From NCBI GenBank assembly GCA_016780945.1, contig JADHKY010000001.1, forward strand, positions 1-35,266: a DNA stretch of 35,266 nt, read 5' to 3'. This stretch comes from Aquiluna sp. Lineage in GTDB: Bacteria > Actinomycetota > Actinomycetes > Actinomycetales > Microbacteriaceae. Both the position numbers and the translations under genes were made by a program. Under the pieces are notes generated by a model, which made no database searches, was not told the origin of the DNA, and saw only the letters and a program-made list of their open reading frames with translations. Positions 8,762 through 15,662 of the stretch are shown piece after piece; positions within the stretch are counted from its first letter, which is position 1; each line of letters opens with the position of its first letter.

Positions 8762-8912
8762 AGTCCAAAGCTTCGCAGCGTTGTTGCGAAGACTTTCTAT
8801 AGACATAGAAGCAGGCAGAAGATGTGTGACACCAAATGAGCTTTCAGAAATGAGACCCGCTCAGCAATAAGGCCTGCCCTGTTTGGGGTTGGCCCCAGAC
8901 AGGAGAAATTCA
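8762..8912 (+). promoter_or_regulatory. Structured 5' leader of infB with SD-sequestering hairpin
   Basis: Three inverted repeats are visible by eye. (1) CTTCGCA 8771-8777 pairs with TGCGAAG 8785-8791, extended by AAAG 8767-8770 with CTTT 8793-8796 past one bulged base. (2) TTCTAT 8795-8800 pairs with ATAGAA 8805-8810; it partly competes with the extension of (1). (3) An 11-bp stem, 8878-8888 with 8893-8903, one G-U pair and a TTGG loop; its 3' arm covers the AGG of the AGGAG Shine-Dalgarno (8901-8905) that serves GTG 8913. No T-run follows, so (3) is not a terminator. Translational control of IF2 is inferred. No known riboswitch is recognised. Confidence 0.55.
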
Positions 8913-11483
8913 GTGGCGCTTCCACGCGTATACGACATAGCTAAAGAACTTGGTATCGATACCAAGGTCGCTCTCGCGAAGCTTGAAGAGCTCGGTGAGT
9001 ATGTGAAGGGTGGCTCTTCCACCATCGCACCGCCAGTTGCAGCCAAGCTCCGTGCGGCATATCCAAAGAAGGAAAAGCCAGCCGAGAAGTCAAAGGCCGA
9101 AAAGCCAAAGCCAGAGGCTAAGACGACTGAGGCTGAAGCAAAGCCAGCAGAGCAGGTTACGGAAAAGCCCGCCGAGAAGCCGGCAGAGCCAGCCGAGAAG
9201 CCAGCCCCATTGCAAGGCATTCCTCGCCCGGGAAACAACCCGTTTTCTTCAAACCAGGGCATGGGCATTCCTCGCCCGATGGCTAGGCCTGGAAACAACC
9301 CGTTTTCTTCAAACCAGGGCATGGGCCGGCCAAGGCCCCAGGGAGCCCCAGGGCAGGCTCAGCGTCCCGGCGGACCAAGACCACAGCAGGGCGGACCACA
9401 GCGTCCAGGCGGAGCTCCAAGACCTGGTGGCGGCAAGCCAGGAGGCTTTGGTGCAGGTCCGGGAGGACCAGGTGGAGCCCCAGGTGGCGGCAGACCAGGT
9501 GCATTCCCCGGTAGACCAGGACCCGGAGGCCGTGGAGGCCGCGGAGCCGGTACCGCAGGAGCTTTTGGTAAGGGCGGCTCTAAGAGCAAGTCCAGAAAGT
9601 CAAAGCGCACAAAGCGCGAGGAGTTTGAGCAGCGCGAGGCACCGAGCCTTGGCGGTGCGATGGTCCCACGCGGTGATGGCAACACGGTTGTAAGAATTCG
9701 CCGCGGTGCATCCATCCAGGACTTCGCCGACAAGATTGGCGCAAATGCAGGTCAGCTGATCACGGTTCTGTTCCACCTGGGACAGATGGCAACGGCCACC
9801 GCATCTCTAGATGAGGACACCTTCCAAATTCTTGGTGAGGAGCTGGGCTACAAAGTAGAGCTAGTTTCTCCGGAGGACGAGGAGCGCGAGCTTTACGAGG
9901 GCTTCGGTCTAAGCATTTCGACCGACATCGATGAGGAAGATTCAGAGAATCTGAGCCCCAGGCCGCCGGTTGTCACCGTCATGGGTCACGTCGACCACGG
10001 TAAGACGAGGGTGCTGGACTCGATCCGAAACTCTAACGTTGTTGCCGGTGAGGCCGGCGGCATCACCCAGCACATCGGTGCCTACCAGGTTCACACCATC
10101 CACGATGGTGTCAATCGGGCCATAACCTTCATTGACACCCCAGGTCACGAGGCCTTCACGGCTATGCGTGCCAGGGGTACCCAAGTCACCGACATCGCAA
10201 TCTTGGTTGTTGCAGCCGACGATGGCGTGATGCCTCAGACCATCGAGGCGCTAAATCACGCCCAGGCAGCTCAGGTTCCAATCGTGGTAGCAATCAACAA
10301 GGTTGATAAAGAGGGTGCGAACCCGGACAAGATTCGTCAGCAGCTAACCGAGTTTGGACTGGTTGCCGAGGAGTTTGGTGGCGACGTCATGTTCGTAGAG
10401 GTTTCGGCTTTGAAGAACATGGGCATGGACAAGCTAATGGATGCAGTTCTTCTAACTGCAGACGCTGCCTTGGACCTTCGTGCCAACCCTGACCGTTCTG
10501 CTAGGGGAGTTGCCATCGAGGCAAACCTTGATAAGGGTCGCGGTTCGGTTGCAACTGTTTTGATTCAGTCTGGAACTCTCCAGGTTGGAGATGCAATCGT
10601 CGCCGGAAGTGCTCACGGTCGCGTGAGGGCCATGTTTGACGAGAACGGCAATGCAGTTGAGGCTGCCGAGCCTTCTCGCCCGGTCCAGGTGCTCGGACTG
10701 CAGTCCGTCCCTCGTGCGGGAGACACCTTTGTGGTTGCCGATGACGAGCGTCAGGCAAGGCAGATTGCCGAGAAGCGTGAGGCAGCGGACAGAAATGCTC
10801 TGCTCGCGAGGACTCGCAAGAGGCTGTCGCTTGAGGACTTCACCAAGGCCCTCGAGGACGGCAAGGTCGAGTCCCTCAACCTCATCATCAAGGGTGATGT
10901 TTCCGGTGCTGTTGAGGCCCTAGAGGACAGCCTTCTCAAGATTGAGGTAGATGACTCGGTCCAGCTACGTATCATCCACCGCGGTGTTGGTGCAATTACC
11001 GAGTCCGATGTCAACCTGGCAACCGTGGACTCTGCAGTCATTATTGGCTTCAACGTCCGTCCGGACAACAAGGCCAAAGAGCGTGCGGACCGCGAGGGCG
11101 TGGACGTTCGTCACTACACCGTCATCTACAACGCACTCGAGGACATTGAGAACTCCCTTAAGGGCATGCTCAAGCCTGAGTACGAGGAGAAGCAGATGGG
11201 TACGGCAGAGGTTCGTGAGATCTTCAAGTCCTCGAAGTTCGGCACCATCGCAGGTTCCTATGTTCGCTCTGGTCTAATCAAGCGCAACGCTCTCGCAAGG
11301 GTGCTTCGCGATGGCGAGATGATTCAAGAGGGCCTGAAGGTCGACTCCCTGAAGCGATTCAAGGACGACGTGACCGAGGTGAAGACCGACTACGAGTGTG
11401 GTATCGGGCTGGGCGACTTCAACGACGTTCAGATCGATGACGTCATCGAAACCTACGAGATGGTTGAGAAGCCGAGGGTCTAG
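8913..11483 (+). CDS. infB: Translation initiation factor IF-2
   Basis: GTPase that brings initiator tRNA to the 30S subunit and promotes subunit joining. From GTG 8913 (Shine-Dalgarno AGGAGAAAT) it has 856 residues. N-terminal IF2_N domain (about 1-50), then a long Lys/Glu/Ala-rich and Pro/Gly/Arg-rich low-complexity linker (about 55-240) typical of actinobacterial IF2, a second IF2_N-like domain (about 265-320), the G domain with GHVDHGKT (from Gly358), DTPGHEAF (from 408) and NKVDK (from 462), then domains II-IV, ending in ETYEMVEK. An in-frame TTG at 8883 lies inside the leader hairpin and lacks the conserved VYDIAKELG start context, so it is rejected. The stop codon overlaps the rbfA start. 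Confidence 0.97.
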   Translation: MALPRVYDIAKELGIDTKVALAKLEELGEYVKGGSSTIAPPVAAKLRAAYPKKEKPAEKSKAEKPKPEAKTTEAEAKPAEQVTEKPAEKPAEPAEKPAPLQGIPRPGNNPFSSNQGMGIPRPMARPGNNPFSSNQGMGRPRPQGAPGQAQRPGGPRPQQGGPQRPGGAPRPGGGKPGGFGAGPGGPGGAPGGGRPGAFPGRPGPGGRGGRGAGTAGAFGKGGSKSKSRKSKRTKREEFEQREAPSLGGAMVPRGDGNTVVRIRRGASIQDFADKIGANAGQLITVLFHLGQMATATASLDEDTFQILGEELGYKVELVSPEDEERELYEGFGLSISTDIDEEDSENLSPRPPVVTVMGHVDHGKTRVLDSIRNSNVVAGEAGGITQHIGAYQVHTIHDGVNRAITFIDTPGHEAFTAMRARGTQVTDIAILVVAADDGVMPQTIEALNHAQAAQVPIVVAINKVDKEGANPDKIRQQLTEFGLVAEEFGGDVMFVEVSALKNMGMDKLMDAVLLTADAALDLRANPDRSARGVAIEANLDKGRGSVATVLIQSGTLQVGDAIVAGSAHGRVRAMFDENGNAVEAAEPSRPVQVLGLQSVPRAGDTFVVADDERQARQIAEKREAADRNALLARTRKRLSLEDFTKALEDGKVESLNLIIKGDVSGAVEALEDSLLKIEVDDSVQLRIIHRGVGAITESDVNLATVDSAVIIGFNVRPDNKAKERADREGVDVRHYTVIYNALEDIENSLKGMLKPEYEEKQMGTAEVREIFKSSKFGTIAGSYVRSGLIKRNALARVLRDGEMIQEGLKVDSLKRFKDDVTEVKTDYECGIGLGDFNDVQIDDVIETYEMVEKPRV
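9231..9326 (+). repeat. Tandem 36-nt exact repeat in the IF-2 linker
   Basis: Two exact 36-nt copies, 9231-9266 and 9291-9326, with a 60-nt period. They encode [12 protein letters not shown] at residues 107-118 and 127-138. A 15-nt segment before the first copy (9216-9230) also recurs at 9264-9278. [14 protein letters not shown] peptide repeats are known in actinobacterial IF2; the perfect DNA identity suggests recent duplication or conversion. Confidence 0.9.
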
Positions 11484-11908
11484 TGGCAGATGTAGCGAGG
11501 GCGAGAAGGCTCGGTGAGCGCATTAAGGTGCTCGCCGCGCAGGCTCTTGCCAAGGTTGTGAAGGACCCGGACCTCGGGTTTGTCACCTTTACTGACTGCC
11601 GGGTAACACCGGATCTCGCCCATGCCCGCCTCTTCTACACCGTTTACGGGACCGATGAGGAAGTTGAGCGTAGCAGGGAGATTCTTGAAGAGAATCGAGG
11701 TCGACTTCGCGGAGAGATCGGTCGTCAGCTCGGCATTCGCATAACTCCAACTCTCGAGCTTGAAAAAGATGAGATTCCAGAGAATGCCGGCCAGCTCGCA
11801 GAGCTGCTAGCCGAGGCAAAGCGCAGAGACGAAGAGGTTGTTCAGCTCGCCAGCAAGGCTCAGCCTGCCGGAGATCCAGACCCCTATCGCAAGCCCCAGG
11901 AGGACTAG
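11483..11908 (+). CDS. rbfA: 30S ribosome-binding factor A
   Basis: A 141-residue single-KH-fold protein that binds the immature 30S subunit and helps 16S rRNA 5'-end maturation, important in cold conditions. Seen: VARARRLGERIKVLAAQAL at the N-terminus, DPDLGFVTFTDCRVTPDLAHARLFY, and GRLRGEIGRQLGIRITPTLEL, the family core. The last 25 residues are a polar tail. GTG 11483 overlaps the last base of the infB stop codon, and the rbfA stop overlaps the truB start in the same way, so the three genes are probably translationally coupled and made from the infB promoter. Confidence 0.95.
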   Translation: MADVARARRLGERIKVLAAQALAKVVKDPDLGFVTFTDCRVTPDLAHARLFYTVYGTDEEVERSREILEENRGRLRGEIGRQLGIRITPTLELEKDEIPENAGQLAELLAEAKRRDEEVVQLASKAQPAGDPDPYRKPQED

Positions 11909-12768
11909 TGGTCTCGGGTATTGCCCTGATCGATAAGCAACAGGGTTTCACCTCACACGATGTAGTAGCCAAGCTCAGGAAACTGCTTGGGACCAAGAAA
12001 ATCGGCCACGCTGGAACCTTGGACCCGATGGCCACAGGCCTCCTTCTGATGGGTGTTGGTGCCGGCACAAAACTGATGCAGTTCCTTTCCGGGCTCGATA
12101 AGACCTACCTAGCAACCATTCGACTCGGAGCCTCCAGCTCCACAGACGATGCGCAGGGGGAGCTGGGAGACATCCACGATGCCTCCCAAGTCTCACGCGG
12201 GCAGCTAGAGGCAGAGATTCTCAAGCTCACCGGCAACATCGAGCAGGTGCCCTCCTCGGTCAGTGCAATCAAGGTGGATGGCAAGAGGGCCTATGACCTT
12301 GTGCGCGCCGGCGAAGAGGTCGTCCTCAAGTCTCGAAAAGTGACTGTTTCGAGGTTCGAGATTGTTGGCGAGCCTCTAGTCGTTGAGAAGTTCCTAGACA
12401 TCAATGTCGAGGTCGACTGCAGCTCTGGAACTTACATCAGGGCACTTGCCAGAGATCTGGGTGAAGCCCTTGGGGTTGGCGGTCACCTGACTGCTCTGAG
12501 AAGGACCAGAATCGGGTCCTTTGAGGTTTCAAATGCCCGCGAGATCACCCAAGAGCCGACTCTTGTTACAAACCTTGAGGTGTTGAAAACCCTCATGCCA
12601 GAGGTTGCAATCTCCCAGCAGCAAGAAATCGACCTACGGCACGGCAAGCGCCTAGCTCTTGAGATCCCCGAGGCGAGCTGTGCAACAGCAAACGGCAGAC
12701 TGGTAGCAGTTATTGAGCCGGTGGGTTCAGAGGCAAAGAGCTCCGTGGTTTTTCCCGAGGAGGCCTAG
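11908..12768 (+). CDS. truB: tRNA pseudouridine-55 synthase
   Basis: Makes pseudouridine at position 55 in the T-loop of tRNAs. It has 286 residues. The catalytic aspartate is Asp39 in GHAGTLDPMATGLL; other family blocks are KTYLATIRLGASSSTDD, PSSVSAIKVDGKRAYDLVR, and SSGTYIRALARDLGEALG, with a C-terminal PUA-like segment that contains RHGKRL. GTG 11908 overlaps the rbfA stop codon by one base. Downstream, two unknown membrane protein genes separate it from ribF, its usual partner. Confidence 0.96.
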   Translation: MVSGIALIDKQQGFTSHDVVAKLRKLLGTKKIGHAGTLDPMATGLLLMGVGAGTKLMQFLSGLDKTYLATIRLGASSSTDDAQGELGDIHDASQVSRGQLEAEILKLTGNIEQVPSSVSAIKVDGKRAYDLVRAGEEVVLKSRKVTVSRFEIVGEPLVVEKFLDINVEVDCSSGTYIRALARDLGEALGVGGHLTALRRTRIGSFEVSNAREITQEPTLVTNLEVLKTLMPEVAISQQQEIDLRHGKRLALEIPEASCATANGRLVAVIEPVGSEAKSSVVFPEEA

Positions 12769-13143
12769 ATGCTTGAGCCGCTTTATTATTTGCTTCTTTT
12801 CTTGACCCTTGCGGTTGGCGCCGTGCAGCTCTTGCTCGGTTTTTTTGGGAGAAAGCCCGGCCAGGTGGAGATAATGATGTCGCTGGCCGTGATTGCCGGT
12901 CTGGCGGTGCAGCTAATTGTTTCAACAATCCTGGCGATCTCGGGGGAGCGCGCGGTCATAAGCACTCTCGAGTATTTCGGCTACCTACTGGTTGCGATCA
13001 TTGTCCAGGTGGCCGCTGGGTTTTGGGCGCTTGCCGAGAAAACCAAGTGGTCAACTGTGATCCTCGGGGCTGCAGCACTCACAGTTGCGGTGATGCTGGT
13101 GCGGATGCTGCAGATTTGGTCCGGGGTCAGCCCGTTCGCCTAA
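12769..13143 (+). CDS. Small four-helix membrane protein of unknown function
   Basis: I do not recognise a named family. The 124-residue product is very hydrophobic with about four membrane segments (roughly residues 4-25, 36-59, 65-88 and 95-115) separated by short charged loops (GRKPGQVE, SGERAVIS, AEKTKW). The ATG follows the truB stop codon with no gap, and GAGGAGG in the truB end serves as its Shine-Dalgarno, so it is coupled to truB. It has no catalytic-looking residues and no signal cleavage site. Being placed between truB and ribF with another small membrane protein suggests joint expression with the translation operon, nothing more. Confidence 0.75.
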   Translation: MLEPLYYLLLFLTLAVGAVQLLLGFFGRKPGQVEIMMSLAVIAGLAVQLIVSTILAISGERAVISTLEYFGYLLVAIIVQVAAGFWALAEKTKWSTVILGAAALTVAVMLVRMLQIWSGVSPFA

Positions 13144-13154
13144 GCGGCAAAGAA

Positions 13155-13160
13155 TAGAGT
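13155..13160 (+). promoter_or_regulatory. Probable leaderless -10 element before 13167
   Basis: TAGAGT followed by 6 nt and GTG 13167. There is no Shine-Dalgarno in the 23-bp gap. It would give the second membrane protein gene and ribF their own promoter. Confidence 0.5.
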
Positions 13161-13166
13161 TATCGC

Positions 13167-13550
13167 GTGAATCGTTCCCTTGGAGTCGGAAGACTGCTGA
13201 TTGCTATCTATGGCATCTTTGCCCTTTCGGCCTCCGCTAGGGCCATATTTCAGATTGCCACCAAGTTCGATGAGGCTCCGCTTGCCTACTCACTATCGGC
13301 ACTTAGCGCACTGGTCTATGTTTTTGCCACCTTCGCTCTTGCCAGGCCCGGGGCCGTTTGGAGGCAGCGAGCAATGTTCGCGGTTTGGTTCGAGCTAATT
13401 GGGGTAATTAGCGTGGGGGGACTGAGCATCTTTTTGCCTGAGCTGTTTGGCCACCCCTCGGTATGGTCAGGTTTTGGCGCGGGCTACGCGTTCATTCCGC
13501 TGTTGTTGCCGGTGCTTGGCCTAATCTGGCTGCGGAGGCAAAGTGCTTGA
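13167..13550 (+). CDS. Small membrane protein of unknown function
   Basis: A 127-residue protein not assigned to a family here. It has about four hydrophobic stretches (residues 8-28, 40-60, 70-90 and 98-122), Arg-rich loops (RPGAVWRQR) and an Arg-rich end (LRRQSA), so the C-terminus is probably cytoplasmic. Its composition recalls small actinobacterial integral membrane proteins. GTG 13167 is chosen because no upstream in-frame start precedes the hydrophobic N-terminus and because a TAGAGT -10 lies 6 nt before it. The stop overlaps the ribF start by 8 nt, and its last codons contain the ribF Shine-Dalgarno. Confidence 0.72.
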   Translation: MNRSLGVGRLLIAIYGIFALSASARAIFQIATKFDEAPLAYSLSALSALVYVFATFALARPGAVWRQRAMFAVWFELIGVISVGGLSIFLPELFGHPSVWSGFGAGYAFIPLLLPVLGLIWLRRQSA

Positions 13551-14460
13551 GATAACAGAGTTGCCTGAGGGTTTTTCCGATACCGCTCTTGCGATTGGAA
13601 AATTTGACGGTGTTCACTTAGGTCATCAGCAGCTGATACACGAGCTGGTAACCCAGGCCGAGGAGCATGCGTTAGCGCCGGTTGTGGTGACCTTTGATCG
13701 GCACCCAAATCACGTGCTGAACCCAGACAACGTTCCGCTCCCCATCATTGGTCCACGCCAAAAGGCGAGACTAGTTGCCGAGCTTGGTGTGGCGGCGATG
13801 CGGACCTTGATATTCGATGAAGAGTTTGCGCACCTGACTCCAGAGGAGTTTGTGGTGACGCACATCGTGCCTCTTCGAGCAAAGCTGGTGCTGGTTGGGG
13901 AGGGCTTCCGCTTTGGCCACAAAGGCTCAGGCTCGGTTGAGACCCTTAGCGAGCTAGGGGCTCGCTATGGATTCAAGGCCCAGCAGGTTAGCCACGTGAT
14001 GCTCGATGACCAGAAGATCTCCTCGACTAAGACCAGGCAGCTGACAGCCGAGGGCAAAGTTTTTGCGGCAAGTGTGCTGCTGGGCCGCAATCACCAGACT
14101 GAGGGCGTTGTTGAGCATGGCCGAAAGCTTGGCCGCAAGCTTGGCTATCCCACCGCGAACCTATCCCGAGACAGCGAGGGTCTACTGCCGGCCGATGGTG
14201 TTTATGCGGGCTATCTCTACGCCGATGGCGTCCGCTACGAGGCAGCCCACTCGGTCGGCACCAACGACTCGATCGAGGCTGTCCCGAGGCTTCTAGAGTC
14301 CCACGTCATTGGCCGAGACGACCTCGACCTATATGGGAAGACTGTGATTTGCGAGTATGTGGATCAGGTGAGGCCGTGGGCAAAGTTTGAGTCGGTCGAT
14401 GAGCTCACGGACCAGATCGCCAGGGATGTTGCTGGCGCGAAGAAAATTCTTGAGGGTTAG
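13543..14460 (+). CDS. ribF: Bifunctional riboflavin kinase / FAD synthetase
   Basis: Converts riboflavin to FMN and FMN to FAD. It has 305 residues. The N-terminal nucleotidyltransferase domain (about 1-180) shows IGKFDGVHLGH (18-28) and VTFDRHPN, with KISSTKTRQ near the domain end; the C-terminal flavokinase domain (about 185-300) shows GRKLGRKLGYPTANL and the DGVYAGY block. The GTG start has a good Shine-Dalgarno (GGAGG) and overlaps the upstream membrane protein gene by 8 nt. Its TAG stop codon forms the first three bases of the -10 element of the next gene. Confidence 0.95.
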   Translation: MLEITELPEGFSDTALAIGKFDGVHLGHQQLIHELVTQAEEHALAPVVVTFDRHPNHVLNPDNVPLPIIGPRQKARLVAELGVAAMRTLIFDEEFAHLTPEEFVVTHIVPLRAKLVLVGEGFRFGHKGSGSVETLSELGARYGFKAQQVSHVMLDDQKISSTKTRQLTAEGKVFAASVLLGRNHQTEGVVEHGRKLGRKLGYPTANLSRDSEGLLPADGVYAGYLYADGVRYEAAHSVGTNDSIEAVPRLLESHVIGRDDLDLYGKTVICEYVDQVRPWAKFESVDELTDQIARDVAGAKKILEG

Positions 14461-14463
14461 GCT
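14458..14463 (+). promoter_or_regulatory. Leaderless -10 element fused to the ribF stop codon
   Basis: TAGGCT with 6 nt to ATG 14470; its TAG is the ribF stop codon. The same hexamer precedes thyX, dapA and dapF at 6-7 nt. Confidence 0.58.
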
Positions 14464-14469
14464 CGGACA

Positions 14470-15039
14470 ATGAGTTTTATCGGAGCCATCCAAAGCGGAT
14501 TTAGAAACTACTTCAATTTCAAGGGCAAGGCATCAAGGCGCGAGTTTTGGTATTGGATTCTCTTCACGGTTCTGCTGGGGCTAGTTATCGGAACCATCGA
14601 ATCAATCATCTGGCCAGCACCTGAGCAAACTGCTGACTGGATGCAGGAGATTCAAAACGTCGCCGCACAGCCAACACCGCTCAGTAACTTCCTCTCCTTT
14701 GCGCTCCTGGTGCCAAATCTTTCGATACTTGCAAGGCGTCTTCACGACGCAGGCTTTTCGGCAAAATGGATCTTTTTGCAGGCTGTGCCAATTGGCTACG
14801 GGGTCTTCGCTGGAATCGGTGCGGTTACGGTCTTGAACAACGCAGTCCCTGGCGCGATGCTCACCTCCGAGGAGCTCATGAGCCTAATCTTTTTGATTTT
14901 GCCCATATTTGCGCTGTTCCTGGCAATCATGGTCGTTTACATCATCATGGCGCTGAGGCCCTCGAAGAGCTTCTATGACGGCAATAAATATGTAGAGCCT
15001 GAGCCCCTTGACTCATCCAGCGAAGGCACTACCGCCTAG
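14470..15039 (+). CDS. DUF805 family membrane protein
   Basis: A 189-residue inner-membrane protein of the DUF805 family (YhaH type), function unknown. Diagnostic parts: the N-terminal GFRNYFNFKGKASRREFWYW, LVPNLSILARRLHDAGFS (the RRLHD motif) and the C-terminal RPSKSFYDGNKY. About four membrane segments (roughly 27-47, 71-86, 97-117 and 134-160). The middle contains a longer loop (WPAPEQTADWMQEIQNVA) than minimal members. It is a lone gene between ribF and rpsO, transcribed from its own leaderless-type promoter. It probably has no functional tie to its neighbours. Confidence 0.88.
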   Translation: MSFIGAIQSGFRNYFNFKGKASRREFWYWILFTVLLGLVIGTIESIIWPAPEQTADWMQEIQNVAAQPTPLSNFLSFALLVPNLSILARRLHDAGFSAKWIFLQAVPIGYGVFAGIGAVTVLNNAVPGAMLTSEELMSLIFLILPIFALFLAIMVVYIIMALRPSKSFYDGNKYVEPEPLDSSSEGTTA

Positions 15040-15155
15040 CATTTTCGCGCGTTTATCTCTAAGCTTTTGCTTCTGCCGTATATCGGCCGCGGATAAAGAG
15101 AGCTTCAGTCACAAGGACTTTGGCGCCGCGCTGCGGAAAGAAAGAGGACTAAGCA

Positions 15156-15425
15156 ATGGCTCTAAATCCAAGCATCAAGAAGCAAATCATCGATGAGTAT
15201 GCAACCGGCCCCGGTGACACCGGAAGCCCAGAGGTGCAGATTGCGGTCCTCTCACGCCGCATTCTCGACCTCACCGAGCACCTCAAGGAGCACCACCACG
15301 ACCACCACTCGCGTCGTGGGCTTTTGCTCCTGGTCGGTCAGCGCAGGCGCCTACTTGACTACCTGAAGAAGGTAGACATTGCGCGCTACAGAACCCTGAT
15401 CGAGCGCATCGGACTCCGTCGCTAG
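15156..15425 (+). CDS. rpsO: 30S ribosomal protein S15
   Basis: Primary-binding protein of the 30S platform that contacts 16S rRNA helices 20-22 and forms a bridge to 23S rRNA. It has 89 residues, the exact family length, with [23 protein letters not shown], the [16 protein letters not shown] rRNA-binding block and the [10 protein letters not shown] and [12 protein letters not shown] end. The ATG has a Shine-Dalgarno (AGAGGAC). The 116 bp upstream contain a GC-rich CCGC/GCGG inverted repeat near the start, but I cannot pick out a convincing promoter or an S15 autoregulatory fold. A strong terminator follows 14 bp after the stop codon. Confidence 0.98.
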   Translation: MALNPSIKKQIIDEYATGPGDTGSPEVQIAVLSRRILDLTEHLKEHHHDHHSRRGLLLLVGQRRRLLDYLKKVDIARYRTLIERIGLRR

Positions 15426-15439
15426 ATTTGTGATCAATT

Positions 15440-15466
15440 ACCCCCGGCAAACCGCCGGGGGTTTTT
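15440..15466 (+). terminator. Rho-independent terminator after rpsO
   Basis: Perfect 9-bp GC-rich stem, ACCCCCGGC (15440-15448) with GCCGGGGGT (15454-15462), 5-nt loop, then a run of five T. It is the only clear intrinsic terminator in the window. It separates rpsO from pnp, which are often co-transcribed. Confidence 0.92.
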
Positions 15467-15509
15467 GCTTCTAGGCATTTTTGACCCTTGTTGTTACGCT
15501 TGTAGCACG

Positions 15510-15662
15510 GAGGAGCCCGAAGGCGGGTCCTCGGTGGAAGATTTTGGGTCACGGCCCCAGACTTTTTTACTGACGACCAGCACTTCCTCCCCCTAGCACG
15601 CATGCGAAAAGCCGATTTGGTTTTTTGCGTTTGTTGCGTGCGCGTAAGGATAAGGAGGGGCC
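15510..15662 (+). promoter_or_regulatory. Structured leader of pnp
   Basis: Candidate elements in order: a hairpin GAGGA(g)CCCG / CGGGTCCTC at 15510-15532; a weak TGGG/CCCA hairpin at 15545-15559 followed by six T (15563-15568), which could be an attenuator; and a two-tier hairpin, inner arms 15604-15613 and 15619-15628 (two G-U pairs), outer arms GCACGCA 15596-15602 and TGCGTGC 15635-15641. The last ends shortly before the Shine-Dalgarno AAGGAGGGG. A possible promoter is TTGACC 15481-15486, 16 nt, TAGCAC 15503-15508, though that -10 is poor. In E. coli, PNPase controls its own mRNA through a leader duplex; the analogy here is inference. Confidence 0.5.

Noticed and set aside
8754..8870. A 38-codon ORF in the nusA-infB gap, considered as a ylxR remnant or small protein.
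   Set aside because: Its ATG lies inside the proposed -10 element, it has no Shine-Dalgarno, and the product lacks the YlxR cysteine motif.
8883..8912. TTG 8883 as the infB start.
   Set aside because: It lies in the leader hairpin; GTG 8913 has a Shine-Dalgarno and begins the conserved IF2 N-terminus.
9010..9693. A long alternative-frame ORF (227 codons) inside infB, and minus-strand ORFs there.
   Set aside because: The low-complexity Pro/Gly/Arg linker keeps other frames open; the products are Arg/Ser/Gln-rich with no family features.
15545..15568. A full intrinsic terminator in the pnp leader.
   Set aside because: The stem is only four base pairs with a 7-nt loop; kept only as a possible attenuator.
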